Shown: piece by piece, positions 44,264 through 56,392 of the stretch | Position numbering within the stretch: position 1 is the first letter of the stretch | How the letters are laid out: each line of letters begins with the position of its first letter | Assembly: GCA_029287535.1 (NCBI GenBank) | Contig: JARFQY010000266.1 | Coordinates: 1 to 64,000, forward strand | Length of the DNA: 64,000 nucleotides | DNA from: Filomicrobium sp. | GTDB taxonomy: Bacteria > Pseudomonadota > Alphaproteobacteria > Rhizobiales > Hyphomicrobiaceae | Direction: 5' to 3' | Position numbers and translations under genes: made by a program | Notes under the pieces: generated by a model | What the model saw: only the letters and a program-made list of their open reading frames with translations | Database searches by the model: none | What the model was told of the DNA's origin: nothing

Positions 44264-44808
44264 CGATCCTTCTCCTTCCTCGGCTCACGACTGATTGTTG
44301 CGCAAAACAACCACCAATCTGCTGAGCCCCCCAGAATTCTTCTTGCTTCGCAAGCCTCTCTGATTCCCCACTTTACCAGCTTCGCGCCACTTGAGACCTA
44401 ACTTCGGCGAATCTCGAAAAGCTTCGGATCAGGAATGCAAAAAGGCATCACCTATCGATCCTAATCTACAGATGCCGTTATGAACGCCGTCTGAATGCTT
44501 TTTGTAAACTCGCAAAGCCGTAAGATACGCCCCGAGTCGGGTCATTCAACCCGGCGGCGGGGCGTGCTGGAAGCTCTCCGCGGTCGCGTTCTACCAGGCC
44601 CTGTTGAAGCGCTCATGCTCGCTGCGGCATCCCCACGTGGTCCGCGAAACCGAGCGGCCCGCTCCTGTACCGCCCTTGGTCCCGTCTCGATGTTGCCTGC
44701 CGGCCCCTTCTCCCCACGAATGCGCCTTTGAACCCTTGAGCGCGCCGCCTTCTGCCGCAAGGATCAGGTCCGAGTCGCGTTGCCCACCTGCTGAAACCGC
44801 GAGACCTC
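44264..44808. other. Non-coding stretch upstream of recQ
   Basis: About 545 bases between the divergent small exported-protein gene and recQ. Short open frames exist on both strands but none has a good start or familiar protein. The notable feature is the nested hairpin at 44527-44565. Promoters for both flanking genes must lie here but I could not fix them. Confidence 0.55.
44527..44565. other. Strong nested hairpin in the recQ upstream region
   Basis: ACGCCCCG at 44527-44534 pairs with CGGGGCGT at 44558-44565, and inside CGGGT (44538-44542) pairs with ACCCG (44549-44553) around a six-base loop, with a small internal loop between the stems. No T run follows on either strand. It could be part of a small RNA, a 5' leader structure or a palindromic intergenic repeat. 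Confidence 0.55.
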
Positions 44809-46992
<2,184 letters not shown>

Positions 46993-47018
46993 AGCCTACT
47001 TCGAGATGATATAAAGAA

Positions 47019-47050
47019 GCCGGAGCCCCCGCTAGCTCCGGCCTCTCCTT
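47019..47050 (+). terminator. Terminator after recQ
   Basis: GCCGGAGC at 47019-47026 pairs with GCTCCGGC at 47035-47042 over an eight-base loop, followed by CTCTCCTT. Placed 27 bases after the recQ stop, and also usable for the convergent small membrane protein. Confidence 0.65.
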
Positions 47051-47105
47051 CCCGACGTCATATCTAAAGGCAAAACTCTGATGTGGCGCCGGGCAACTGG
47101 TCGGC

Positions 47106-47294
47106 TTATACGCCGCGGAAAACTGTCCCTGCCCACAAAAGCACGAAGCTCACAAGCAGCGCTTCAAACAGATGCCCGCTAACGATTGGTGTGAGCACGG
47201 GAACCTCAACGGAAAAGTACTTCAACGCCACGACAAGCACAGCAAGGATCGTGGACAGCGCCCAAATGAAAAAGGTCGGCCGAGAAAGTGCCAT
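47106..47294 (-). CDS. Small two-helix membrane protein
   Basis: A 62-residue protein, MALSRPTFFIWALSTILAV at the start, with two hydrophobic helices (about 8-27 and 40-58) and a short basic end (FRGV). It looks like small conserved membrane proteins of Hyphomicrobiales that share the MALSRPTFF start. The start at 47294 is chosen for that motif; a longer upstream frame is not supported. It is downstream of the aspartate aminotransferase gene on the same strand, with 144 bases between. Confidence 0.75.
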   Translation of the reverse strand: MALSRPTFFIWALSTILAVLVVALKYFSVEVPVLTPIVSGHLFEALLVSFVLLWAGTVFRGV

Positions 47295-47438
47295 CAGTAA
47301 GTTCCTTCCGGTCAGGTACGCGCACGCACGATGGCCGGACTGTGAAGGCAACAAATCGAGTCTCCAAGCCGTCCTGGCGTACATCTGTTTCGTCAGGACG
47401 GCACGCAATGAAAGAGCAGCGAGGTCTCGGACCCAGGC

Positions 47439-48644
<1,206 letters not shown>

Positions 48645-48920
48645 TCATGCCTTTCTATAGTGGGGTTTTTCTGAAAACAGCGTGGCCGATAACTGTGGGA
48701 GCACGCGTTGAGCGCAAACTAGCGCCAGCCTGCCCCCCAGGCAACAAGGCGGACGACAAATGCGCCCAAAGCGCAACACTTCCACCATCTCGCGTGTCCG
48801 TGATCAAGAATGACCTAGCCCGGCCACAATCCGGACCAAGCCTTGCCACACCAGCGCGTTCTCGTTGCATATCGCTCGATTCGAGCAGGCGGGCGCGTCA
48901 TTCTTGCGGGAGGCAGTATC

Positions 48921-49304
48921 ATGAAGGCCGGCATCTTAGGCGACTTACGGCGGTTCACATTCGATGTGCTCGTAGGTCTTGGCGTGTTTGCCTTGATAGC
49001 CGTGCTCGTACTCGACGGTGAAGTACCCCGACAGCTGCCTGAAGTGGCCGGCGTCCTGTCGATGGGTGCCAATGCCGCGGAAACCACCTACCTGGACGGC
49101 CAGCCATCCGCCGTCAGCCAGAACACGACGCATAAGTCCACCCAGGTCGCCTTATCCAGTGCACTGCGTTTTACGGGCGGCTGGACGGCTTTATCCGTCA
49201 TGGCGGTCATGTTCGCCATGCTCTACGCCTTTAATCTCGCGCTTTTCCGGCGGTTTTCCCAGAAACTCGTCCTATCGCGACGTCGGGGGTTTTCAACACG
49301 GTGA
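48921..49304 (+). CDS. Uncharacterised two-helix membrane protein
   Basis: A 127-residue protein with two hydrophobic helices (about 14-34 and 88-110) flanking a polar segment that would face the periplasm (VLSMGANAAETTYLDGQP and onward). The N- and C-termini are basic and should be cytosolic. The start at 48921 is supported by GGAGG. I recognise no family. It is the first of three small membrane or exported protein genes in a row on the plus strand, all of unknown function. Confidence 0.7.
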   Translation: MKAGILGDLRRFTFDVLVGLGVFALIAVLVLDGEVPRQLPEVAGVLSMGANAAETTYLDGQPSAVSQNTTHKSTQVALSSALRFTGGWTALSVMAVMFAMLYAFNLALFRRFSQKLVLSRRRGFSTR

Positions 49305-49314
49305 TCGCGTAACC

Positions 49315-49344
49315 TTGGGATTTCGTAATGATGGGCCATATATT
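49315..49344 (+). promoter_or_regulatory. Candidate promoter before the exported protein gene
   Basis: TTGGGA at 49315-49320 and TATATT at 49339-49344 with an 18-base spacer, 45 bases before the next gene's start. Both boxes are near consensus. Confidence 0.4.
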
Positions 49345-49389
49345 GTACACAGCCGTTGCGTCATCCCAGTCCGCTCAAGGAAAAAAAGA

Positions 49390-49905
49390 ATGGCCAGCAC
49401 GAAACGCACCCAAACGCCGATGAACCTGTCTCGTTTATTCTTCGCAGCTAGTATTGCGCTCGCAGCCGGGGGCTCGCTGTTCCTGACGGGAGACGGACTG
49501 CTGAGAGCCCAGTTCGGAGTGGCCTTCGAAGATCACGATACGAGCAACATGGTTTCCAGGTCCGATGCGACTAACGCTGTTCAGCCCGTTGCGGCCGGTG
49601 AAGAATACTGGCTTGGAGATGCCAGCGACACGCGCGCGACCTTGGCGTCATGGGGCACCGACAATCAGGTGCGCATCGGCGATCGAATTACATTGACGAC
49701 AGCGGGTGTTAAGCGGGCACTCGAGGTTGTATCGGTCAGGACAATACCGCCTGGCACCCTCGCTCCCGGGTCTAATGATAACCCTGTGATGGTGACGTTG
49801 CGACCTGTGGAGGATACAGGCGGCCGGGTCATGCATCTCTTGATCGATGGCAACGACGAACTGGCTCCGCTTGCCAGCTTGTTCGAAAGGGCTCACGAGC
49901 TCTAA
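49390..49905 (+). CDS. Uncharacterised exported or membrane-anchored protein
   Basis: A 171-residue protein with an N-terminal hydrophobic segment (about 12-32) acting as signal or anchor, then a mostly beta-rich periplasmic part (GDRITLTTAGVKRALEVVSVRTI, NPVMVTLRPVEDTGG) that ends in a short helix (LFERAHEL). The start at 49390 follows AAGGA; a Met ten residues later is also possible. No family is apparent. The short reading frame between this gene and the previous one is broken by stops, so the two are separate. Confidence 0.7.
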   Translation: MASTKRTQTPMNLSRLFFAASIALAAGGSLFLTGDGLLRAQFGVAFEDHDTSNMVSRSDATNAVQPVAAGEEYWLGDASDTRATLASWGTDNQVRIGDRITLTTAGVKRALEVVSVRTIPPGTLAPGSNDNPVMVTLRPVEDTGGRVMHLLIDGNDELAPLASLFERAHEL

Positions 49906-50059
49906 GGCAGTTGTGAGCTGCGCGCACTGCACGTCCTGATGCGACAAACCCCACCGCAAAACCGGGAGCGATGGCGCTCCCCGGCCCTGGACAGCAAAGG
50001 TTGCCTCGGATACACACGCCGGGCTTGGACATCCGTGAGCACACGGGCGAGGAGGGGTC

Positions 50060-50239
50060 ATGCGTCTTAATCCACCGACCATTGTCATATTCCTGATCTC
50101 GCTGGTGCTGGCAGCCCTCGCCCTGGTCACGAAAATGGGTTTCGTGCCCATGCCTCGTTACGTTCCTCATCAGGAATTCTGGCTGGCGATGACAGCTTAT
50201 CTGGTCTTGATGGTTGGCAATCTGGTCCGCGGACTCTGA
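50060..50239 (+). CDS. Very small membrane protein (59 residues)
   Basis: A short gene starting ATG at 50060 behind GAGGAGGGG, an excellent ribosome-binding site, and ending at the TGA at 50237-50239. The product begins MRLNPPTIVIFLISLVLAAL and has two hydrophobic helices with a Pro/Tyr/His segment between them (FVPMPRYVPHQEF), ending VRGL. This resembles the 62-residue protein at 47106-47294, which also ends FRGV after two helices. Function unknown. The convergent gene stops immediately after it. Confidence 0.75.
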   Translation: MRLNPPTIVIFLISLVLAALALVTKMGFVPMPRYVPHQEFWLAMTAYLVLMVGNLVRGL

Positions 50240-50764
50240 TTAGTCCTGCCGGCCGATTAGCTGCGCCCGTTCAGCAATCGCAGCCAGCGACCGGTACGCG
50301 CCAAGGCCCAAGGCATCGAACTCATCATCATGGCCAGCGCTCCGCACTCCAAGCCCGCGTAGTACGGCATTCACTGGCCATAGCGAACGCGGCCGCCGCC
50401 CAACAGCACCGCTGCTGTCATTCGACATGCTAAGTGGGCCCAAGGTCAAAACACCGTTCTGCCAAAGCACGGCGCTTTGTTCTCCAATCCCGCCGAAATA
50501 CTCTGTTTCGAGATAACCAAGGCTGGCGCCCTGCGATGCGCGATCCGCGAAAGCCATCGTGCCGGTTGAGAGGCGCGGTCCCGTCTGAAGCCAATCGCCG
50601 GTGCCGTGCAACTGCTGCACATCATCCTCAAGGTCCTCAGTAAAAGGCACCACGAAGACCGGCGCGTCAGGAGTCAGGGCATAGACCCGCGCATGTCGCG
50701 AAATTCGCTCAAAAGCACGCAGGGCGATGAGAGGGCCGGCAAAGACTCTGACAGCATGCCCCAT
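50240..50764 (-). CDS. Hypothetical protein, 174 residues
   Basis: A soluble protein I do not recognise. It opens GHAVRVFAGPLIALRAFERISRH, has a beta-rich middle (VYALTPDAPVFVVPFTEDLED, AVLWQNGVLTLGPLSM) and a C-terminal helix (YRSLAAIAERAQLIG). No signal peptide, membrane helix or cysteine pattern is visible. The start ATG 50764 is preferred over a TTG two codons upstream. It lies downstream of the SDR gene on the same strand, with 56 bases between, and may be the last gene of that transcript. Confidence 0.65.
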   Translation of the reverse strand: MGHAVRVFAGPLIALRAFERISRHARVYALTPDAPVFVVPFTEDLEDDVQQLHGTGDWLQTGPRLSTGTMAFADRASQGASLGYLETEYFGGIGEQSAVLWQNGVLTLGPLSMSNDSSGAVGRRPRSLWPVNAVLRGLGVRSAGHDDEFDALGLGAYRSLAAIAERAQLIGRQD

Positions 50765-50820
50765 CACCAATCTCCTGCTCTATGAACTCTCAACCCTGAA
50801 CTCAGAGCGTACGCTCACCA

Positions 50821-51540
50821 TCACCAGGCGATCTGTTTCTTGTCGCGGAAAAACCCTCCAGTAGGGCCATCCTCCGCCAAGGTCGCAAGCCATACGGCTG
50901 TCTCTGCGCCCTCGGAAACACTGCGCGTGGCATCCTCCCCACCCATATCGGTCTGCACCCAACCGGGGCACATCGTGTTCACCTTGATGTTGCCCTGCCC
51001 GATATCGGCGGCCGTGGTTCGCGTCAGTGCATTAAGGGCCGCCTTCGACAATCGATATGCCGTATGACCACCGCTCATTTCACTCAGTTGCCCAAGCCCG
51101 GACGACAGATTGACGATCCTGCCGTAGCCCTCATCCAGCATTCCCGGCAAAACCGCCTGAATGAGTCTGAGTGGACCAACGGTATTGACGTCAAAGCACT
51201 CAAAGACCTTATCGATGGGCACTTGGACCACATTGCCCGCGGTACCGTCCCGGCTACGCTCGAGCAGAATACCCGCATTGTTGACGAGAATGTCGATGCG
51301 GCCGAACAGATGTCGTGTTTTGTCGACGGCATCGAGTACGCTATCGGCGCTTGTTACATCAAGCTCCACAACGGCCGGCTCCAATCCTTCAGCGATCAGT
51401 TGCGCAGCCGCCTCTTCCCCTTTTGTGATATCCCTTGAGCCGATCGCGGTAAGAATGCCCTGTCTTGCAAGTTGCCGGGCGATCTCCAGCCCTATTCCCC
51501 TATTCCCGCCCGTCACAAGCGCCGTGCGTGTCTCCGCCAT
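50821..51540 (-). CDS. Short-chain dehydrogenase (carbonyl reductase-like)
   Basis: SDR of 239 residues with ALVTGGNRGIGLEIARQLA at the start (cofactor loop), VNNAGI, the catalytic Ser in VNLSSGLGQL, YRLSK (Tyr, Lys) and VNTMCPGWVQTDMGG. The pattern resembles human-type carbonyl reductases and plant menthone reductases. It follows the sufT stop by 23 bases on the same strand, so it could be carried on the suf transcript, but has no evident role in Fe-S assembly. Substrate unknown. Confidence 0.9.
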   Translation of the reverse strand: MAETRTALVTGGNRGIGLEIARQLARQGILTAIGSRDITKGEEAAAQLIAEGLEPAVVELDVTSADSVLDAVDKTRHLFGRIDILVNNAGILLERSRDGTAGNVVQVPIDKVFECFDVNTVGPLRLIQAVLPGMLDEGYGRIVNLSSGLGQLSEMSGGHTAYRLSKAALNALTRTTAADIGQGNIKVNTMCPGWVQTDMGGEDATRSVSEGAETAVWLATLAEDGPTGGFFRDKKQIAW

Positions 51541-51563
51541 CAGCCTCTCCCAGAGTGCGCCGG

Positions 51564-52043
51564 CTAGAACATCCCGATCGCCAAGCGCGCCTCATCGGAC
51601 ATCCGGCTCATATCCCACGGGGGATCAAATACCAGATTCACCTTCACGCCGCTAACCCCCGGGACAGAAGCAACCGCATTCTCGACCCAACCTGGCATCT
51701 CGCCTGCCACCGGGCAGCCCGGCGCCGTCAAGGTCATATCGACATCGACATCGCGTTCATCGCCGACGTCAATCTTGTAGATCAATCCGAGCTCATAAAT
51801 ATCACATGGAATTTCAGGGTCGTAGACGGTCTTGAGCGCGGCGATAATGTCGGCGGTCAACTGGTCGAGTTCTTCCGCGGACAGGCTGCTGCCCGGCACG
51901 GGAGTGCCTCCGTCGGTCACGCTCGGCGGAGCCGAATCACTGGGAGACGTTGTGCTATTGCCACCAGTATCCGCGGAGTTGGGAGCCTCGACATTGTCGT
52001 GAAGCTTAACCTCCCCGGCCGTGTCTGCGTCTTTACTCTCCAT
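51564..52043 (-). CDS. sufT: SufT, DUF59/MIP18 family Fe-S assembly factor
   Basis: A 159-residue protein. The first 50-60 residues are acidic, Ser/Pro-rich and probably disordered. The DUF59 domain follows (about 60-159): ADIIAALKTVYDPEIPCDIYELGLIYKIDV, then VDMTLTAPGCPVAGEMPGWVENAV with the conserved Cys, and VNLVFDPPWDMSRMSDEARLAIG. SufT helps mature Fe-S proteins under high demand. Its ATG overlaps the sufS stop (TGATG), so translation is probably coupled; a GTG one codon upstream is an alternative start. Confidence 0.9.
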   Translation of the reverse strand: MESKDADTAGEVKLHDNVEAPNSADTGGNSTTSPSDSAPPSVTDGGTPVPGSSLSAEELDQLTADIIAALKTVYDPEIPCDIYELGLIYKIDVGDERDVDVDMTLTAPGCPVAGEMPGWVENAVASVPGVSGVKVNLVFDPPWDMSRMSDEARLAIGMF

Positions 52044-53314
52044 CACGCGAAAAACTCCCTGGCATGAACCAGCCCGTCAGCAAGCGCATCAACTTCCGCC
52101 CGCGTATTGTACATTGCGAAGGAAGCACGGCATGTCGCGGTGACTCCAAGGCGATCCATCAGTGGTTGGGCGCAATGGTGGCCCGCCCGGACGGCGATCC
52201 CCGAGCGGTCGATGATCGTCGCCACGTCGTGAGGATGCAATCCGTCGACAGTAAACGAGACAATCGCCCCCTTACCGGGTGCATCGCCGTGTATGGTCAA
52301 TCCTTCAATAGCCTGCAGGCGCTCTTGCGCGTATCGGCCAAGCTCGGCCTCATAGCGCGCGATATTATCACGGCCCACCTGCATCATGTAATTGAGTGCC
52401 GCACCAAGTCCGATGGCCTCCACGATCGGCGGCGTGCCTGCTTCGAAGCGATGCGGTGGATCAGCGTACGTCACCTTGTCGACGGTGACCGTGTCGATCA
52501 TTTCACCGCCCCCCTCGTAGGGCGGCATTCGCTCCAAGTGCTCCTTCTTTGCATAAAGGACACCGATCCCGGACGGTCCATACGTCTTGTGCCCGGTGAA
52601 GACATAGAAGTCCGCGTCAAGGTCTCGGACGTCGACAGGCATGTGAACCGCCGCCTGACTGCCATCCACGAGCACCGGAATACCGTGTGAATGAGCAATG
52701 GCGATTACTTCCTTTATGGGAACGACAGTCCCCAGGACATTCGACATATGCGTGATCGCGACCATCTTCGTGCGCGGCGTTATGAGAGCCTCGAACTCCT
52801 CGAGAAGAAACTCGCCGTTGTCCGCGACCGGCGACCATTTCAGCACCGCCCCCTTACGTTCCCGGTGATAGTTCCACGGAACAATATTGGAGTGGTGCTC
52901 CATGATCGACAAAATGATTTCGTCTTGCTCGTCTATCAACAGACCGCCGCATGATTGCGCCACGAGATTGATCGCCATGGTGGCGTTGCGGGTGAAGATA
53001 ATCTCGTCCGTCGAGCCGGCATTAAGGAAGCGGCGCACCGTCTCCCGCGCCTCCTCGTAGTTTGCCGTTGCGGTATTGGACAAATAGTGCAAACCGCGAT
53101 GCACATTCGCGTATTCGAACCGGTAAGCGTGATCCATTGCCTCCAGGACCGCCCGCGGCTTCTGCGCACTGGCCCCATTATCGAGGTAAACAAGCGGCTT
53201 GCCGTAGACCTCCCGGAAGAGGATCGGAAAATCCGTGCGGATGTGATCGACGTCGTAACCACTCTGACTCCGTTCACGCGCCTCGCCGACCCCAACTTCC
53301 AGATCCAGTGTCAT
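52043..53314 (-). CDS. sufS: SufS, cysteine desulfurase
   Basis: PLP enzyme that takes sulfur from cysteine for Fe-S clusters. The 423 residues include YLDNGASAQKPRAVLEAM, the NVHRGLHYLSNTATANYEEARE segment, FTRNATMAINLVA, HHSNIVPW, the Schiff-base Lys in VFTGHKTYGPSGIGVLYAK, and the catalytic Cys in RAGHHCAQPLMDRLGV near the end. This is the group II (SufS/CsdA) type, usually assisted by SufE, which I do not see in the window. The first 20 residues are variable. Confidence 0.95.
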   Translation of the reverse strand: MTLDLEVGVGEARERSQSGYDVDHIRTDFPILFREVYGKPLVYLDNGASAQKPRAVLEAMDHAYRFEYANVHRGLHYLSNTATANYEEARETVRRFLNAGSTDEIIFTRNATMAINLVAQSCGGLLIDEQDEIILSIMEHHSNIVPWNYHRERKGAVLKWSPVADNGEFLLEEFEALITPRTKMVAITHMSNVLGTVVPIKEVIAIAHSHGIPVLVDGSQAAVHMPVDVRDLDADFYVFTGHKTYGPSGIGVLYAKKEHLERMPPYEGGGEMIDTVTVDKVTYADPPHRFEAGTPPIVEAIGLGAALNYMMQVGRDNIARYEAELGRYAQERLQAIEGLTIHGDAPGKGAIVSFTVDGLHPHDVATIIDRSGIAVRAGHHCAQPLMDRLGVTATCRASFAMYNTRAEVDALADGLVHAREFFA

Positions 53315-53397
53315 CTCATCCTCTCAATCCCTCGAACAACACACCCGAGGGTTCGGCGTTCCAAGTCCGGACCTGCCTCAGATCCGGTCCGGTGCCG

Positions 53398-54729
53398 TCA
53401 TTTCCTTGCAAGCCAGGCCCGCGCGAACTCCATGATAGCTCCCGCGATAGCCTCGTCTTCAACCTTTTCTACCGCTTCGCCAATGAACGATTCAATCAAC
53501 AGACCACGCGCGATATCTTCCGGAATACCCCGACTTTTAAAGTAGAACATCAGGTCCTTGTCGAGTTCGGTGCAAGTCGCCCCGTGGCCGCAAGCCACAT
53601 CGTCCGCGAAGATTTCGAGCTCCGGTTTGGAATCAAATTCTGCCTCGGGCGATAATAGCAGGCCCTGCGACATCTGCTTACCATCGGTTTTCTGGGCGAT
53701 CTGTTGAACAATGATCTTACCCTGGAACACGCCTCGTGACTGGTCATCAAGCACGCCCTTGAACAGTTCGCGGCTTTCGCAAGATGGCACCGCATGATCG
53801 ACGACCAGCGTCGTATCGATATGTTCGCGGCCGCGCGCCAGAAATACTCCGGACAGGTCGAATTTAGTGTCTTCGCCGTCAAAGGCCGCGAAAATCTGAT
53901 TGCGCGCCAAACCGACACCCTGTGTCAGCTGGAAGCCCGAATACTCTGTCTCCCGCCCGAGCCGGATCATCCAATTGCTCAGGTGCGTAATGCCTTCGCC
54001 GGTATCGGCCGCGCACTTCACATGCAGGACTTTGGCTTCATTACCGACGGTGATCTGCGTGGCCGCATTTGACTGGCCCTCGCCGGCTGCACCCGGCAGA
54101 CTGACAAACGCTTCGATAATCTGAGCCGAGGCCTTCGGGCCGATATCGATAACGTTACGCTGGGCGACGAAACCTGGCTCACTTCCGGCGCGCACATGTG
54201 CGATCAGCAGCGGTTTCTCAAGTTGCGCTCCCGTCTCCACGCGGGCCACAGCGCCGTCCGTCATATAGGCGGTATTCAGCGCCAATACGGCATCATCATC
54301 CCTCGCGGTCAGACCGGTCAGCTCGGCGGAAGCCTCAGTTCCTCGTGACAGAACACCCGCCAGATCTTCAAGCTCGAGGCCAGCGAGCCGGTCCGGCGAC
54401 GACAGCTCTTTACGGTACACGCCGTTGACCAGCACCATCCGATGCGCGTCAAGTTTCGCAAGTGGTCCAAGTGCCACGATCACGTCAGCGATTGTCAGCT
54501 TCGTTTCATCACCCACGCGAACCGGCAGCGCATCTTTCACCGAGGCGCGAAGATCGGTGTATTTCCACTCTTCGATTCGCCGATGCGGCAGACCAAGCTT
54601 CGCGAATTTCTCCGCTGCCAACTGCCGCGCCTGCTTCACCGCCGGGCTCCCTGGCAGCTTTTCCTGCACGCGACCAAAGTTCTCCGCAAACGACAATTCG
54701 GCCTTTGTTTTCATAACAGCCACGCTCAT
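53398..54729 (-). CDS. sufD: SufD, Fe-S cluster scaffold subunit
   Basis: Component of the SufBCD scaffold. The 443-residue protein has the N-terminal helical part (PHRRIEEWKYTDLRASVK) and the right-handed beta-helix core, ending with ATCTELDKDLMFYFKSRGIPEDIARGLLIESFIGE, a segment shared by SufB and SufD that contacts SufC. The start at 54729 follows AGGAGG. It is directly downstream of sufC (68 bases) and upstream of sufS (84 bases). Confidence 0.95.
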   Translation of the reverse strand: MSVAVMKTKAELSFAENFGRVQEKLPGSPAVKQARQLAAEKFAKLGLPHRRIEEWKYTDLRASVKDALPVRVGDETKLTIADVIVALGPLAKLDAHRMVLVNGVYRKELSSPDRLAGLELEDLAGVLSRGTEASAELTGLTARDDDAVLALNTAYMTDGAVARVETGAQLEKPLLIAHVRAGSEPGFVAQRNVIDIGPKASAQIIEAFVSLPGAAGEGQSNAATQITVGNEAKVLHVKCAADTGEGITHLSNWMIRLGRETEYSGFQLTQGVGLARNQIFAAFDGEDTKFDLSGVFLARGREHIDTTLVVDHAVPSCESRELFKGVLDDQSRGVFQGKIIVQQIAQKTDGKQMSQGLLLSPEAEFDSKPELEIFADDVACGHGATCTELDKDLMFYFKSRGIPEDIARGLLIESFIGEAVEKVEDEAIAGAIMEFARAWLARK

Positions 54730-54797
54730 GTTTGCGCCTCCTGCGCGCATACGTTCCAAACTCTTTCGCAGCGGCGGGCAATCCGCCAGCCGAAGTT

Positions 54798-55553
54798 CTA
54801 GGCCGCCTTCTCGCCGTACTCGGCGTATCCCGACTCTTCCAATTCAAGCGCGAGTTCTTTTCCGCCCGAGCGTTGAATCTTGCCATGCGCCAAAACATGA
54901 ACCTTGTCGGGAACAATATGGTTCAAGAGCCGCTGGTAGTGCGTGATCACCAGCATTGCACGTTCCGGGGACCGCAATGCGTTCACGCCCTCCGAGACGA
55001 TACGCAGCGCATCGATATCAAGCCCTGAGTCCGTCTCATCGAGCACACACAACGTCGGCTCTAGCATCGCCATTTGCAGGATCTCGGAGCGCTTCTTCTC
55101 ACCACCTGAGAAGCCCACGTTGACAGGCCGCTTCAGCATCTCGATGTCGATGTTGAGTGCCGCGCTCTTTTCTTTCACCAGCTTCATGAATTCCGGTGTC
55201 GTCAGCTCTTCCTGACCACGCTTGCGGCGCAATGCGTTGAGGGCCGTGCGCAGGAAGGTTAGGCCCGCCACGCCGGGGATCTCCATGGGATACTGAAAGG
55301 CAAGAAACACACCAGCCGCGGCGCGCTCGTCAGGTTCCATCTCCAGGAGGGATTCGCCATTCCACAGGATGTCGCCTTCCGTGACCTCATAGTCTTCGCG
55401 CCCCGCCAGAATATAGGCGAGCGTCGACTTACCGGAGCCGTTTGGCCCCATGATCGCGTGGACCTCGCCCTTGGCGATCGTCAAATCGATGCCTCTAAGG
55501 ATCGGCTTGTCCTCTTCCGCGATCTTTACGTGCAGGTTCTTAATCTCAAGCAT
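54798..55553 (-). CDS. sufC: SufC, Fe-S assembly ATPase
   Basis: ABC-type ATPase that powers the SufBCD scaffold. The 251 residues have Walker A ([16 protein letters not shown]), a Q-loop ([14 protein letters not shown]), the SufC-typical signature [14 protein letters not shown], Walker B ([14 protein letters not shown]) and the H-loop ([11 protein letters not shown]). No membrane domain, as expected. It lies 32 bases after the small membrane protein gene and before sufD. Confidence 0.97.
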   Translation of the reverse strand: MLEIKNLHVKIAEEDKPILRGIDLTIAKGEVHAIMGPNGSGKSTLAYILAGREDYEVTEGDILWNGESLLEMEPDERAAAGVFLAFQYPMEIPGVAGLTFLRTALNALRRKRGQEELTTPEFMKLVKEKSAALNIDIEMLKRPVNVGFSGGEKKRSEILQMAMLEPTLCVLDETDSGLDIDALRIVSEGVNALRSPERAMLVITHYQRLLNHIVPDKVHVLAHGKIQRSGGKELALELEESGYAEYGEKAA

Positions 55554-55585
55554 GTCTCAACTCCGGCCATACATATGCGTTCTTG

Positions 55586-55930
55586 TTACGATCGACCCTT
55601 TGCAGGATCATTCTTGGCTTTCTCTTCAAGCGCCTTCTCTTCCAGCAATTCCTGGTAGGTTTTGCCATTCCAGCGCAGCACCCAATCACCATCCGTTTTG
55701 CGCTTGGCAAAAGATGTGAACCAATAAACCGCTGCCAACACCGCCACGGCCCAGGCAATCATGCCGACGAGCCGCGTCTCGTCTGTCAGGGACAACAGCC
55801 ACGGCACCGAGACGAGCGGCAGCAGCACCGCGAAAGCGCTGGTTACCAACCACCCTTTCCAATGCGTTGGCATCGCTCCATAGCCATGCCGCTTTGGCTT
55901 GAACCAGTATTCGGTTGCACCTTCGCTCAT
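55586..55930 (-). CDS. Uncharacterised membrane protein inside the suf operon
   Basis: A 114-residue protein with two membrane helices (about 28-48 and 54-72) between a short aromatic N-terminus (TEYWFKPKRHGYGAMPTHWKGW) and a charged C-terminal tail (LRWNGKTYQELLEEKALEEKAK). No family is recognised. Its start overlaps the stop of the preceding unknown gene by four bases (ATGA), so the two are coupled. Position between sufB and sufC implies co-expression with Fe-S assembly; any functional role is inference. Confidence 0.78.
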   Translation of the reverse strand: MSEGATEYWFKPKRHGYGAMPTHWKGWLVTSAFAVLLPLVSVPWLLSLTDETRLVGMIAWAVAVLAAVYWFTSFAKRKTDGDWVLRWNGKTYQELLEEKALEEKAKNDPAKGRS

Positions 55931-56364
55931 TCGAATTTCCGCCGCCGCCCATTGTTTTCATCGAGGCGGGCCCAGCGGTAAACGCAGGCCATAACGTCGC
56001 CGTAGAACTCATCGTCAAGGACGGGACAATCGTGGTTCGGATACATGACCTTGCCGTCGACTGTGATGCTCATGTCATCGCGCGCGCGCAGCGTCATGTT
56101 GCGTGCGCCTTGCACAAGCCTCACAAGGCCTTCTTCTTCATCGAGTTCGACACCCTGAGCCTGCAACCGATCCAAATCGCCTTCTTCTTCCATCCACTCC
56201 ATCAGTTCTTCGAGAAGGTCCGTCATCCGCTTCAAACGGGTTTCGCGCGCAAAAGCCTCAACCTCCGCGATGTATGTTGCCGCCGACGCATTCGCCTCAA
56301 TTTCCAACCGGCGAACGATCCGCTCGTTGCGCTCGTTCCTTTGAGCCTCATCCTTGTGAGCCAT
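55927..56364 (-). CDS. Uncharacterised charged protein inside the suf operon
   Basis: A 145-residue soluble protein, strongly charged: a basic N-terminus (AHKDEAQRNERNERIVRRLE), an acidic helix (MTDLLEELMEWMEEEGDLDRLQ) and a C-terminal part with two cysteines (NHDCPVLDDEFYG, MACVYRWARLDEN). The start at 56364 is supported by GAGGAGA and excludes a longer, unsupported frame. It lies 28 bases after sufB and overlaps the next gene by four bases. Not recognised; could be an accessory for the Suf scaffold. Confidence 0.75.
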   Translation of the reverse strand: MAHKDEAQRNERNERIVRRLEIEANASAATYIAEVEAFARETRLKRMTDLLEELMEWMEEEGDLDRLQAQGVELDEEEGLVRLVQGARNMTLRARDDMSITVDGKVMYPNHDCPVLDDEFYGDVMACVYRWARLDENNGRRRKFE

Positions 56365-56392
56365 GACACAATCTCCTCGCCAGCGCGCTTCG

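Noticed and set aside
44264..44808. tRNA or signal-recognition RNA gene
   Set aside because: Several GC-rich stems occur, but I found no T-loop or acceptor pattern, and no conserved signal-recognition RNA motif.
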